64,000 nt of DNA from JAZDCZ01 sp046757925. Its GTDB lineage: Bacteria > Gemmatimonadota > Gemmatimonadetes > Gemmatimonadales > GWC2-71-9. The DNA lies in NCBI GenBank assembly GCA_046757925.1, contig JBHHZE010000008.1, forward strand, positions 18,709 to 82,708. Direction: 5' to 3'. The stretch's first letter is position 1. Each line of letters starts with the position of its first letter. Shown here piece after piece: positions 19,822-29,754 of the stretch. The notes below the pieces were generated by a model, which saw only the letters and a list, made by a program, of their open reading frames with translations, was not told the DNA's origin and did not search any database. Position numbers and translations under genes: made by a program.

Positions 19822-21540
19822 ATGACTGAGCGTACCAAGGCCATTAGTGTATTGACGGCCAACACTCTGGCCTTCACCGTGTGCTTTGCAGTGTGGATGA
19901 TGAACGGCGTGTTGATCACTTTCCTGGTAGATCAGCAGCTGTTCGCTTTTACGAAGTCGCAGATGGGCTGGCTGATCGGTATTCCGGTGCTGACGGGCTC
20001 GATATTCCGCCTACCGATCGGTATGCTGTCGGACCGCTATGGCGGGAGACCGGTTTACGCCGCCGTTATGCTTGTTTCAGCGGTAGCAGCATATTTCACC
20101 AGTTACGCGAACGGGTTCTGGAGCTTCTTTCTGGGAGGCTTGGCGTTCGGTTTATCGGGTACCTCCTTTGCTGTCGGCATCGCCTATACATCGGTGTGGT
20201 TTCCACGACGCCAGCAGGGCACCGCGCTAGGCATCTTCGGAGTCGGCAATACCGGTGCCGCAATGACCGCGATGTTTGCTCCGTCGGTCTTAGGCATACT
20301 CACCGCCGGTGGAACTAATTTGGAGCGCTGGCGATTGCTCCCGCAGCTCTACGCGGCGGCCCTGGTAGCGATGACCATCCTCTTCTGGATAATGACGTTC
20401 CCCAAGAAGCCGGACGAACCGGTTGAGCGGACGCTACGCGAAAGGCTGCATCCGCTTCGTTTCGTCAGAGTGTGGCGTTTTGGCCTCTACTACTTCCTCG
20501 TGTTCGGTAGCTTCGTTGCGCTCGCGCAGTGGCTCATACCGTACTACGTGAATGTGTACGCATTGAGCATCGTAACCGCCGGGCTTCTATCGTCGGTATT
20601 TTCGCTGCCATCGGGTGTATTCCGCGCATTGGGTGGCTGGCTGTCCGATCGGATCGGCGCCCGATCCGTCATGTATGGGGTGTTGAGTACGATTACGATA
20701 GGATGCCTGTTGCTCGTGGTGCCACGCATGGATATCCAATCACCCGGCGAAGGTGTGATGGCAGCCCGTGCGGGGACCGTAACAACAGTTACCGAATCCG
20801 CGGTGGAAGTGGATGGAGTTGAGTATCCGCTGCAGCGGCGAACTCCGGGCACTCCCGTGAGGGCAGGCACATTGGTATGGCCTACTACGGCATCATGGCA
20901 GGAGCCCATAGTCGGTCCAGGAGATGCCGTGGCCAAGCGCAGCCTGCTGGCGCGCGGAGTAACCCATATCTACTTCCAGGCAAACATGTGGGTGTTCACG
21001 GCGTTGGTGCTGGTCGTGGGGATCGCGATGGGTATCGGCATGGCGGCGGTCTACAAGCACATCCCCGACTACTTCCCCAAAGACGTGGGTACGGTCGGCG
21101 GCATTGTGGGAGTGCTCGGCGGGCTCGGTGGCTTCACAGGCCCGATCCTCTTTGGGTACCTCTTAGATGCGACCGGGATCTGGACTACGAATTGGATGTT
21201 TCTGTTCCTGCTGTCGCTGAGCTGTCTGGTTTGGATGCACGCTGTCATCAGGAACATGATGAATGCTCGTGCACCGGACGTTGCAAGTCACATCGAGGAG
21301 CAGGGTACACCGATTCCGCTCGGGTTTCGGGTTACCTGTCCTCAACACGGTGTGGATGCGCAGGTGCGCGTGATGGTTCCAGCGCCTGCTAGTGGGATAC
21401 ATCCGCTGCTCGAGTGCTCGTTGCATCCGGGTCATCCAGGAGGACCGCCGTGCGATGGCCAGTGCGTGGTGCTGGAAACTCCGATCATGTCGAGACCGGA
21501 GCAAGCGGACCATGACGTTGAGGTCGAATCACCCGGTTGA
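19822..21540 (+). CDS. narK: Nitrate/nitrite transporter of the MFS superfamily
   Basis: A 572-residue major facilitator protein. NarK signatures are GNTGAAMTAMFAP near residue 150 and GTVGGIVGVLGGLGGF near 420. NarK proteins usually have 400-480 residues. This one has an extra soluble segment of about 75 residues (roughly 310-385, beta-rich) between late helices. It also has a C-terminal extension of about 85 residues rich in Cys and His (TCPQH, CSLHPGHPGG, CDGQC) that may bind metal. It imports nitrate and/or exports nitrite for the adjacent reductase. Confidence 0.92.
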   Translation: MTERTKAISVLTANTLAFTVCFAVWMMNGVLITFLVDQQLFAFTKSQMGWLIGIPVLTGSIFRLPIGMLSDRYGGRPVYAAVMLVSAVAAYFTSYANGFWSFFLGGLAFGLSGTSFAVGIAYTSVWFPRRQQGTALGIFGVGNTGAAMTAMFAPSVLGILTAGGTNLERWRLLPQLYAAALVAMTILFWIMTFPKKPDEPVERTLRERLHPLRFVRVWRFGLYYFLVFGSFVALAQWLIPYYVNVYALSIVTAGLLSSVFSLPSGVFRALGGWLSDRIGARSVMYGVLSTITIGCLLLVVPRMDIQSPGEGVMAARAGTVTTVTESAVEVDGVEYPLQRRTPGTPVRAGTLVWPTTASWQEPIVGPGDAVAKRSLLARGVTHIYFQANMWVFTALVLVVGIAMGIGMAAVYKHIPDYFPKDVGTVGGIVGVLGGLGGFTGPILFGYLLDATGIWTTNWMFLFLLSLSCLVWMHAVIRNMMNARAPDVASHIEEQGTPIPLGFRVTCPQHGVDAQVRVMVPAPASGIHPLLECSLHPGHPGGPPCDGQCVVLETPIMSRPEQADHDVEVESPG

Positions 21541-21559
21541 CAATCGATTTACTGCGCCC

Positions 21560-22834
21560 ATGATCAAGAGACAGTTGGCTGTTAGTGCTCTCTGCTGGGT
21601 TGGCATCGCTGTGCTCGTTCCGTCTGCAGCCACCGGACAATCCGCCGTGGGACAACAACTGCTGGAGCACATCGCGATCAGCGGAGAGATGCGTGTACGC
21701 GGCGAGTTCGACGACCGTACCTCGGGTCTCGATCCCGACGCCGCAACCTTACTCCGCACCAGGCTCGGGATTCTTGCGGAGCCCAGTCGTCAAACAAGCG
21801 TCTACCTGCAGATTTCCGACTCCAGGATATTTGGTGAGGAGCAAAACACCTTGACGGACGCATCGGCGGATCGGCTGGATCTACATCAGGCATATATCGA
21901 TTGGACGCCAAAAGGGAATGTCACCCTGCGCATTGGACGGCAGGAACTGGCCTTCGCGGATGAGCGACTCATCGGATCCGTCAACTGGGCAAACGTGACG
22001 AGGGCCTTCGACGGCTTGAGGATCATGGCAAAGCACAGCTCATGGACCTTGGACGGATTTGCCACCGTTCTCGCGGAGAAAGACGCAACGCTTGCAACGG
22101 GAGTGGATCCACGGCAGAACGACGGAGCGGACACCGACAGGACCTTCTTTGGTGCGTGGTTCACTACCGGCTCCTTCGAGCTGTTTGCGCTTGGTGACCG
22201 CAATGCAAGTACGGTTGCGTTTGACAATGTCGATCGCTATACACTTGGAGCTCTTGGCAATCAGACTGTCGGAGCCTGGAGGCTCAAGGGAACGGTGGCC
22301 CTGCAACTCGGTAGGCAAACTCCCGCGGTAGCCCCGCGGCAGGATATCTCGGCCTATATGCTCAGCGGCAGTCTGTCGTACGCGGTGCCAGCTGTGTCGC
22401 ACCCGAGTGTTGGCGTCCAAGTCGATTACCTATCCGGTGATAAGTCTCCGCTGGACGGTACGCACACGGCTTTCAACACTCTGTACGCGACCAACCACGC
22501 TTTCTATGGCTATATGGATCTGTTTCTCAGCCCTTCGAACCAGACGGGTTTCCTGGGGCTGTTGGACACTATGCTCCGCACGTCGGCGAGACCCAAGCAG
22601 TGGATACTCCGAGCTGACGCTCACAGATTCCAGCTTGCGCGAAAAGCTGTCACGGGCGAGCGGACCATAGGTGTGGAGTTGGATCTCACCGTGAGTCGCA
22701 TGTTGCCAGGCGGGTTGGCCCTTCTGGCCGGCTACAGTGTTTTCAACCCGAGCTCAGCCGCCGAGGCGGTCCCTGTGGCCTTGGGTGGGGACGTGTTACA
22801 GTGGACTTATCTGCAAGGGACGGTGCGGTTCTAG
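21560..22834 (+). CDS. Outer-membrane porin of the alginate-export type
   Basis: A 424-residue exported beta-barrel. The N-terminus is a signal peptide ending near TGQS. A run of amphipathic strands follows (MRVRGEFD, TLRIGRQELAFADERL) and the last residues are the typical barrel terminus (YLQGTVRF). The pattern matches the alginate_exp (AlgE-like) family, whose members in nitrogen-metabolising bacteria often sit beside nar or nxr genes. It is probably an anion pore delivering nitrate or nitrite. ATG 21560 gives the best signal peptide; ATG 21512, overlapping narK, is an alternative. Confidence 0.75.
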   Translation: MIKRQLAVSALCWVGIAVLVPSAATGQSAVGQQLLEHIAISGEMRVRGEFDDRTSGLDPDAATLLRTRLGILAEPSRQTSVYLQISDSRIFGEEQNTLTDASADRLDLHQAYIDWTPKGNVTLRIGRQELAFADERLIGSVNWANVTRAFDGLRIMAKHSSWTLDGFATVLAEKDATLATGVDPRQNDGADTDRTFFGAWFTTGSFELFALGDRNASTVAFDNVDRYTLGALGNQTVGAWRLKGTVALQLGRQTPAVAPRQDISAYMLSGSLSYAVPAVSHPSVGVQVDYLSGDKSPLDGTHTAFNTLYATNHAFYGYMDLFLSPSNQTGFLGLLDTMLRTSARPKQWILRADAHRFQLARKAVTGERTIGVELDLTVSRMLPGGLALLAGYSVFNPSSAAEAVPVALGGDVLQWTYLQGTVRF

Positions 22835-22883
22835 ACATGGCGCCGGGAAGTAGCGGCGACCGGGTCGTCCTGACGGCATCTCA

Positions 22884-25800
22884 TTACTTGCATGGTAGAA
22901 AGCGTACGGTGGTTTCCATCTCATGAAGGACGTGGGCGAGTGCGGACAACGTAGTGTCTATGTCATCGCGAGTTGTGTAGTGCGACAGTGAAAATCGCAG
23001 CGCGCAATGGGCGTCGGCCTCGGTTCTTCCCATCGCCATCAACACATGCGTCGGTTTCGGCGATCCCGATTTGCATGCGGAGCCCGAAGACAGTGAGATT
23101 CCGTGCTGGTCGAGCGCGATGACGAGTGATTCACCTCGCAGCCCTGGAAGAGTGACATTGAGCGTGTTAGGAAGTCGGTCATTGACAGGGCCATTGAGCT
23201 TGACGTTCGGTACGAGCGCTCGAATACCTGCCTCGAGTTGATTCCGCAGCTGCTCTACTCCGTGCGACCCGCGTAGAGCGCTCCGTGCCAGTTCGGCAGC
23301 TTGCCCCATGCCCACAATCCCGGGGACGTTCTCGGTACCGCCACGTAGTCCGCCCTCTTGCTTGCCACCGTGAATCAGCGGTTCGATCAATATCCCTTTC
23401 TTGAGGTATAGAGCACCCACACCCTTGGGTCCGTGGAACTTGTGGGCCGAAAGTGTGAGCAGGTCTACGTCCACCTCTTCAACGTCGATGGGAATCTTCC
23501 CGGCCGCCTGGACTGCGTCGGTGTGGAACAAGACTCTCTTGTCATGTGCAACGCTGCACAGTTCGCCGATAGGCTGGATCGTGCCAACCTCGTTGTTGGC
23601 AAGCATTATGGATACGAGAATCGTGTCAGGTGTGATAGCCTCGGCGAGGTCGATGGGATCGAGAGATCCGTGCTCATCCACGGGTAAGTAGGTGATGCTG
23701 TATCCCATCAGACGTAGGCTCTCGCACGCGTTGAGTACGGCTGGATGCTCGATTCGACTGGTGATGATGTGGTTGCCGTCTTTCCCGTAGGCGCGCGCGA
23801 TTCCCTTGAGTGCTAGGTTATCTGCCTCGGAGCCTCCTCCCGTAAATATCAGACGTCGAGGTCGGCAGTTGATCAATGCCGCAACCTGACGCCGGGCCTT
23901 CTCAATACCGTCTCGCGCGTCGCGACCGGTACTGTGAATGCTGGATGGGTTGCCGTGCCGGTTGTGCAGATAGGGCTGCATCACGTCACAGACCGCATCT
24001 GCTACACAGGTGGTCGCATTGTTGTCCAGATAGATTCGTCTCTCCTGAATCTTTGTCCTGGCAGATATATCGTGCGGTTGTACTACCTCAGATGACTCCG
24101 CGCACGAGTCACCGAGGTGAGGGCGAGTGCCGCCGTCTTTGACCTTGACAACTTCACAAAGTAGCGCTTTGAAGACGGGAAAACCCGATATCTCGTCGTA
24201 GTTCGACATGTCTGTGAGGATATTGACGTTCCACGCACGCCAGGCTGGGGAACCGACGGGGGTGCCACCGCCCATGCTGCATTCGACAGCGCCCCTCACG
24301 ATGTTCTCGTCCACGCGGGCGCGGAATATTACTGCACCGCGCTTGGTGCGCACCTCGACCAAATCGCCTGACTGTATCGCGCGCGAACGGGCATCGTCGA
24401 CATTCAGTTGGACAGTCGGTTCGGGGTATTCCTTCGCCAGCGCCGCTATTCCGTGATGCTGTGACCGGAAGTCCGTCTGCGGTCGCGCACCGGAGTTCAA
24501 CACGAGTGGGAAGGTTCTGGCCGCCACCGGGTCTTGCACCGGACCCTCCGTTGGCTCTACGTACTTGGGAAGTGGCTCGTATCCGTACTCTTCCAATACC
24601 GTCGAGTGAATCTCGAACTTTCCTGTGGGCGTCTCAAAGCCGGCCTGTCCGTCCGCTCGGAGCCCTCCCTTCTGCCACTTGCGATATTCCATCATCGGGG
24701 TCGGAATTCTTACCCATCCTCCAGCAGCCTTGACGTCCTCCAAACTGTAACCCGAGCCGCGAAGCGCGGAGCGGATCATGGCTTCCTCGCCTTGTGGATA
24801 CAAGTGACCGTAGCCCAGACGCGCGGCGAGTTCGGACATGATGAGATAGTCGTTTCTGGCTTGTCCGACCGGCTCAATGAGTGCCTCGCGAAGGCGGAAA
24901 ATGGGACCGTAGACCATGTACGAATTGATTTCGAACATCGTGGTGGCGGGAAGTACGATATCGGCGTAGGCTGCATCAGCTGTCAGTTGCCGATCGATGC
25001 ACACGAGGAAATCCAACTGCGATAGTGTCTCGTGCCAGATCTCCGTCTGTGGCCAAGAAGTTAGAATCGAAGCACCGTGGATGATCAATGCGCGGACCCG
25101 GTACGGTACCCCTCGAGTGACCGAGTCGATGAGACCGCTGGCGTGGCACTCTCCCCGGTAGTGGCTGTAGATAGGGAACTTTTCCCGTGCAAGGGCCAGC
25201 TCGATATCGGGATTCGCTAGGTTACCCGATCGATTGACGGGGAAGTGACTGCCGCGCATGGCGAGTCCGATGCCTCCCGGGACATCGAGTTGTCCCGCGA
25301 GCGCGAACAGAGTCAGCACGGCTCGAATCGTCTGGATGCCACCGTTCGAGTACTCCAGGCCGGTGTACATCAAGGGGCACGCGCCGGTAGCGCCGCAGAT
25401 CCGCCGTGCCATGGCGCGGATGAGTGATGCAGGCACTCCCGTGATCCGTTCCACTATGTCTGGCCGGAAGTGTTGCACATAGGTTGCCAGTCCGTCGAAT
25501 CCGTGACACCAGTTATCGGCGAAATCCTCGTCGTATAAGTCTTCCTCGATCATGACTGCGATCATGCCCAACGCCAGCGCTCCGTCAGTACCAGGTCGGA
25601 TTGGGATCCACCGGGCACCGGTCAGTCGTGCGGTCTCTGTCCGGCGGGGATCGATGACCACGATCTCCGCACCGCGTCTTGCGGCTGCTTGGAGCCGATG
25701 CATGTCCAATGGTGGTGAATCGGTAGCGGGGTTAGCACCCCAAACCAGGAGCAACTCCGCGTTCTCTATGTCGGAGAACATGTCGACCAGCATCCGTCCC

Positions 25801-26423
25801 ATGGTCACGTGAGGAGCGATCATTGCAAACGACACGTAGCACAAAGCGCCGACGCCCATAGTATTGGGCGAACCGAATGGGAACAGAACACTCGAAGCGG
25901 ATGAGACCGCGACACCCTTGGGCTGGAACGTGTCGCACAGAGACAGTTCAAACGCTCCACGCCCCGTGTAGATAGCCACGGCCTCGGGGCCTGATTCTTT
26001 CTTGATCTCGTTCAGCCGGGCAACGATTGCTTCATAGGCTTCATCCCAGCCAATGCGCTCGAACTCGTGTCTTCCCTTGGGGCCAACCCGGCGCTGCGGA
26101 TGCTTTAGGCGATGTTCTGAGTAGACAATGTCGGGCGCGTGTTGTCCCCGCCGGCACAGCATTCCCAGAGGATGACCCTTTGCTGCCCGGATGTCGACCA
26201 GGCGACCGTCTTTGAGACCGACCTCAACCCAACAGCCCGCTGGACAGATCCCGCAGATTCCCTGTTTCCGTTCTACGTCCATATGTGTAGCTGACGTAAA
26301 TGTTTCCATAATCGTTTCGTCTTGTTCGGAAGTTTCTGGTGATCTCGTGAGGGACGCATCGTGAAAAGATGAACGGCTGTCTGGTCGATTGCCAGGTATG
26401 GATATAGAGGAATACGTGTTCAC
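22884..26423 (-). CDS. Fusion: molybdopterin oxidoreductase plus cysteine desulfurase
   Basis: One uninterrupted 1179-residue frame. Residues about 50-765 form a DMSO-reductase-family enzyme: [4Fe-4S] motif CGICPAGC then MLCRRG, a predicted Mo-ligand cysteine in GSPNTMGVGALCYVS, and a C-terminal MGD-binding domain (VLNSGARPQTDFRSQHH). The pattern is closest to thiosulfate/polysulfide-reductase-like or formate-dehydrogenase-like subunits. There is no Tat signal, so it should be cytoplasmic. After a linker of about 25 residues, residues about 793-1175 form a complete NifS/IscS-type cysteine desulfurase with YLDNNATT, the PLP lysine in LSAHKFHGPKGVG and the catalytic cysteine loop SSGSACKSGSP. 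The desulfurase may supply the sulfido ligand to its own molybdenum. The start is uncertain: GTG 26423 lies within a regulatory box, and ATG 26309 or 26282 are alternatives. Confidence 0.88.
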   Translation of the reverse strand: MNTYSSISIPGNRPDSRSSFHDASLTRSPETSEQDETIMETFTSATHMDVERKQGICGICPAGCWVEVGLKDGRLVDIRAAKGHPLGMLCRRGQHAPDIVYSEHRLKHPQRRVGPKGRHEFERIGWDEAYEAIVARLNEIKKESGPEAVAIYTGRGAFELSLCDTFQPKGVAVSSASSVLFPFGSPNTMGVGALCYVSFAMIAPHVTMGRMLVDMFSDIENAELLLVWGANPATDSPPLDMHRLQAAARRGAEIVVIDPRRTETARLTGARWIPIRPGTDGALALGMIAVMIEEDLYDEDFADNWCHGFDGLATYVQHFRPDIVERITGVPASLIRAMARRICGATGACPLMYTGLEYSNGGIQTIRAVLTLFALAGQLDVPGGIGLAMRGSHFPVNRSGNLANPDIELALAREKFPIYSHYRGECHASGLIDSVTRGVPYRVRALIIHGASILTSWPQTEIWHETLSQLDFLVCIDRQLTADAAYADIVLPATTMFEINSYMVYGPIFRLREALIEPVGQARNDYLIMSELAARLGYGHLYPQGEEAMIRSALRGSGYSLEDVKAAGGWVRIPTPMMEYRKWQKGGLRADGQAGFETPTGKFEIHSTVLEEYGYEPLPKYVEPTEGPVQDPVAARTFPLVLNSGARPQTDFRSQHHGIAALAKEYPEPTVQLNVDDARSRAIQSGDLVEVRTKRGAVIFRARVDENIVRGAVECSMGGGTPVGSPAWRAWNVNILTDMSNYDEISGFPVFKALLCEVVKVKDGGTRPHLGDSCAESSEVVQPHDISARTKIQERRIYLDNNATTCVADAVCDVMQPYLHNRHGNPSSIHSTGRDARDGIEKARRQVAALINCRPRRLIFTGGGSEADNLALKGIARAYGKDGNHIITSRIEHPAVLNACESLRLMGYSITYLPVDEHGSLDPIDLAEAITPDTILVSIMLANNEVGTIQPIGELCSVAHDKRVLFHTDAVQAAGKIPIDVEEVDVDLLTLSAHKFHGPKGVGALYLKKGILIEPLIHGGKQEGGLRGGTENVPGIVGMGQAAELARSALRGSHGVEQLRNQLEAGIRALVPNVKLNGPVNDRLPNTLNVTLPGLRGESLVIALDQHGISLSSGSACKSGSPKPTHVLMAMGRTEADAHCALRFSLSHYTTRDDIDTTLSALAHVLHEMETTVRFLPCK

Positions 26424-26451
26424 GGAATCTTCACACCTTTTTCATAATGAT
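26419..26451 (+). promoter_or_regulatory. 11-bp direct-repeat box between the fusion gene and the 26.5-kb gene
   Basis: Half-sites TTCAC, TTCAC and TTCAT start at 26419, 26430 and 26441. Ten bases after the last unit is TATAAG (about 26462), a good -10 candidate for the rightward gene. The box also overlaps the distal GTG of the divergent fusion gene, so it could act on both. Confidence 0.55.
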
Positions 26452-26558
26452 TCAGTTTAAGTATAAGGTTTGACGGCAATCCTCGGCACGCCGGGAGTCG
26501 TGTGGCTCCTTCGTTGGTGGATAGTGTGAGTGGCGACTACTCAAGTCCTGGAGACCCT

Positions 26559-27251
26559 ATGACGACCGCAGTATCCGATGTCTACGTTAGCGGCGAGAAG
26601 CTCAACGTTACGACCGCATCTGGTGCCAGGAGCTATGATATTCGTCAGATGCCTGAGAAGTTTCTGCGTTGGCAGCTCGATGCGAGGCTTGCGATGTTCG
26701 ACAGTATCGGACGGGAGGAACGAATCTCTGCGTTCCATGCGCATCTACCTGTTGTTGCTACGATTAACGATAAACGTGAGTTCCCGATTCACACCGCCAC
26801 GAAAGCGACCGGTTTGTTGCCTAAGGACGAATATCTCACGGAGTACGTCGAGAGCTTCAACCGATGCCTGGAGCAGGTGCGCGACAGGCCCTGGGAGGAG
26901 AGCCAATCGGACCGCATAGCCGTCGCGAAGCGCCTGTACGCTAACCCAGACCACGTCGATGCGCGTAAGCTGGGCCTGGTCGAGATCTTTGAAGGTCAGA
27001 CGTACCGCAATCTCATGCAGAACCCGGTGATGGCCGTCCACTATACTGGGCCTGGACCGGAGTACCTGAGTTATCAGTTAAACGGGGTGGTAGAGTTGGT
27101 CGGGCCCGGAGACCCGCGTTTCGAGTTTCCCCGCCTGATGAGGCAGCTCTTCGAGTATAACTCCTTCCACATTCAGCAACCTGCATATCCATCGGGCTAT
27201 TTGTTTTGGATTTGTGAGGCCCTGAACAAGACTCCGCGCAGGCGTCGATAG
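26559..27251 (+). CDS. Hypothetical protein
   Basis: A 230-residue soluble protein with no signal peptide or membrane segment. The sequence is mixed alpha/beta, acidic in the middle and strongly basic at the end (KTPRRRR). Motifs such as YDIRQMPEKFLRWQLD and EGQTYRNLMQNP were not matched to a family. ATG 26559 has GGAG seven bases upstream; the frame stays open to 26502. It is monocistronic, divergent from the molybdoenzyme-desulfurase fusion and led by a regulatory box, so a role connected with that enzyme is possible but unproven. Confidence 0.6.
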   Translation: MTTAVSDVYVSGEKLNVTTASGARSYDIRQMPEKFLRWQLDARLAMFDSIGREERISAFHAHLPVVATINDKREFPIHTATKATGLLPKDEYLTEYVESFNRCLEQVRDRPWEESQSDRIAVAKRLYANPDHVDARKLGLVEIFEGQTYRNLMQNPVMAVHYTGPGPEYLSYQLNGVVELVGPGDPRFEFPRLMRQLFEYNSFHIQQPAYPSGYLFWICEALNKTPRRRR

Positions 27252-27291
27252 GCGCCAAACTCGCCGAGAGCCCGCAGCGCCTCAGTACTCG

Positions 27292-27324
27292 TTAACACAA
27301 ATTTAATACACTCTTCACGGTGAG
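27292..27324 (+). promoter_or_regulatory. 11-bp direct-repeat box upstream of the sensor kinase
   Basis: Half-sites TTAAC, TTAAT and TTCAC start at 27292, 27303 and 27314, about 140 bp before the kinase ATG. No clear -10 element follows. Confidence 0.5.
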
Positions 27325-27465
27325 CCGGCTTGATTCCCAGGTTGGGACTTGCGCTGTCACAGGTGCTGCTCTTCACGGGAGCACTATCGTCCATATGTTC
27401 TGCTCAGATCGCGTTATGGCTTGGCCACAGTCGGGGACGGTACAAGCCGTGCAGCTGACACAGCT

Positions 27466-29754
27466 ATGAATCTGAACAAGCTGTTCCCGCGGCTCTCAAT
27501 ACGATTGAAGCTCGCAATAGCGTTTGTGTTGCTGGCAATCGTGCCGCTGGCCGCCGCCGCCGTCCTCGCTACCGAGACAGCAGTCCGCCAGCTTCGGTCG
27601 CTTGCTACCGCGACTTTGGAGCACGATCTGCTTATGGCCCGGCGTCAGACAGAACGTTCCCTTCAGGAAGTTGAACGGGACGTTGCGTACCTTACGAAAG
27701 CACACGTTGAGCCTCTATTCGGTGATGCTACCCCATTGCTGCGCACTACGATAGCCGCGAGGATCTCGGATTTTCTAAGATTTGACCCAGCGCTGTTTCA
27801 AGTCAAGGTCATCGACCCTGATGGCAGACTGTTGGTCGGAGTTCGCAAGGGTGGCGGCGGAACGACGGGAGGTGGTCTTTACTATGCTGTCCGCGCCTCG
27901 GCGTTGGTTCCCGGCGAGCGGCTGATGCTGCCGGTGGAGCTGCGTAAAGACGATGGTGTTGACGATTCCGTAACGACAGTGCCCGCGGTTGCGATCCTGC
28001 TGCCGATCTGGGGAGGCGACAGTACCTTCCTCGGCGCAGTCGTGGGAGAGGCATACGCAGCGGTGCTGTTTGCCGGTCTCGAAGAGGGGTCACCTAACCT
28101 TAGAGGTATCACCGGGTTGGTCAGCAGCGATGGCCTATTGCTGTATCACTCGGCCCACAAGCGGGATTGGACGAGGTTGCTGATCGCGCGTGGTGAGGCC
28201 GATATTCGCAGCGATCTCCCGGCCGAGGTTGTGGATTCTGTTCTCGCCAGACAGGAAGGGACGATCACCACTCGGGATTATGGGATCGTGAGCTTCGTTC
28301 CCGTACGTCTATCCGAGTCTGGCATCCGGTCACCGGTGCTCTATAGAGTTGTGGCGCGGGAGTCATTTGAAGCATCTGTGACAACATTCCGGCGATGGGC
28401 TACCGTGGGTGGAATCGGCGTGCTTGTGCTCGTACTAGGCTTGGCGGTCCTTGCGGCCCGTCAGTTTACCCAGCCTATCTACCAGCTCAGCCAGGAGGCT
28501 CGGCGCCTAGCGCGTGGGATTCCTGGTGTTCCCCTGAAGATCTCGACGAATGACGAGCTCGAAGATCTAGCGAGTGATTTCTCTGATATGGCAGCTCAGT
28601 TATCGGAGCACCGTGCGAGGTTAGAGGAGCTGGTGGCGGAGCGGAGCCGAGCACTTGCCGAAACACACGCTGAACTCACGGACATTCTCGAACGATCGGC
28701 TGATGCAATAGTGGGTCTAGACTTGGACAGACGGGTGCGCGTTTGGAATCACGGTGCCGAGACTCTGTTCAAGTATACGGCAGCCGAAGCTCTGAATCAT
28801 GACATCGACGCACTCATTCTTCCGTCCGACGTGACCTCGAAGACCGAGAAATCGTTTATCGAGCGAGAGCTCATCTTGCATGGGTCCGTCGTCAATCTTC
28901 AAACTCGACGGGCCCCCAAAGCGGGCAAGCCCTTTCCGGTGAGCCTCACCCAGACGCTGATTCGAGACGACGGGGGCGCTCCAATCGGATACTCCCTTAT
29001 TCTCCGCGATACTACGGTGCAGGCGAAGCTCGAAATGCAAATGAGGAGGTCGGAGAGGTTAGCTGCAATCAGCGTGATGGCGGCTGGGCTCGCTCACGAG
29101 CTGAATAACCCGCTCGCCGTGATCGCCAATCGGATCGAGTGTATGGAACATGAGGTCTCCACAAGGTGTCCCGAATGCTTTCTACGTCGCGATCTCACGG
29201 TCCTCCGGGAGCACACACATCGTTTGGGTGAGGTCACTCGTGATCTGCTGCGGTTCGCTCACGACGACGAGGGTGATGAGGCTGTCATCTCGCTTCGGAT
29301 CGTCTCGGATCGCGTAACACGACTGCTTAGTCGGACGTTCGCCTCTCAGGATATCCGTCTCAACTGCGTCGTGCACGAAGACCTACCCTCTCCGGTGGGA
29401 AGTGAGAAGGCAGTTGAGACGGTCTTGATGAATCTGTTGTTGAACGCAGCTGATGCGACGCCGCCGGGTGGCGAGGTGACTCTGCAGGTCGCTCGCTCAA
29501 CTTCAGGGGATGCTGTCGAGATTGCGGTCAGTGACACTGGGCCGGGAATTCCAAGGGAACTGAGCGCCAAGATCTTCGAACCATTTTTTACGACGAAAGG
29601 TGCCGGACGAGGAACAGGTCTTGGCTTGGCAGTGTGCCGCACGGTTGTGGAACGACACGGCGGGAGTATTTGGGCCGAGAACCGTGAAGGTGGGGGCAGT
29701 CGCTTTGTTGTTACTCTACCACTGGAGCCTTCGGGGGGGATGTGGGAAGCGTGA
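27466..29754 (+). CDS. Sensor histidine kinase with periplasmic sensor, HAMP and PAS domains
   Basis: A 762-residue membrane sensor. The first helix (LAIAFVLLAIVPLAAAAVLA) is followed by a large periplasmic region of about 270 residues, probably a double Cache domain. A second helix (GVLVLVLGLAVLAA) leads to HAMP (QPIYQLSQEARRLARG), a coiled linker and PAS (ILERSADAIVGLDLDRRV). HisKA has the phospho-acceptor His in GLAHELNNPLAVI, and HATPase has the N and G boxes (NLLLNAADATPPGG, DTGPGIP, GTGLGLAVC). The overlapping downstream gene is its sigma-54-type response regulator. The periplasmic location of the sensor suggests it detects the donor handled by the cytochrome/copper cluster. Confidence 0.9.
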   Translation: MNLNKLFPRLSIRLKLAIAFVLLAIVPLAAAAVLATETAVRQLRSLATATLEHDLLMARRQTERSLQEVERDVAYLTKAHVEPLFGDATPLLRTTIAARISDFLRFDPALFQVKVIDPDGRLLVGVRKGGGGTTGGGLYYAVRASALVPGERLMLPVELRKDDGVDDSVTTVPAVAILLPIWGGDSTFLGAVVGEAYAAVLFAGLEEGSPNLRGITGLVSSDGLLLYHSAHKRDWTRLLIARGEADIRSDLPAEVVDSVLARQEGTITTRDYGIVSFVPVRLSESGIRSPVLYRVVARESFEASVTTFRRWATVGGIGVLVLVLGLAVLAARQFTQPIYQLSQEARRLARGIPGVPLKISTNDELEDLASDFSDMAAQLSEHRARLEELVAERSRALAETHAELTDILERSADAIVGLDLDRRVRVWNHGAETLFKYTAAEALNHDIDALILPSDVTSKTEKSFIERELILHGSVVNLQTRRAPKAGKPFPVSLTQTLIRDDGGAPIGYSLILRDTTVQAKLEMQMRRSERLAAISVMAAGLAHELNNPLAVIANRIECMEHEVSTRCPECFLRRDLTVLREHTHRLGEVTRDLLRFAHDDEGDEAVISLRIVSDRVTRLLSRTFASQDIRLNCVVHEDLPSPVGSEKAVETVLMNLLLNAADATPPGGEVTLQVARSTSGDAVEIAVSDTGPGIPRELSAKIFEPFFTTKGAGRGTGLGLAVCRTVVERHGGSIWAENREGGGSRFVVTLPLEPSGGMWEA

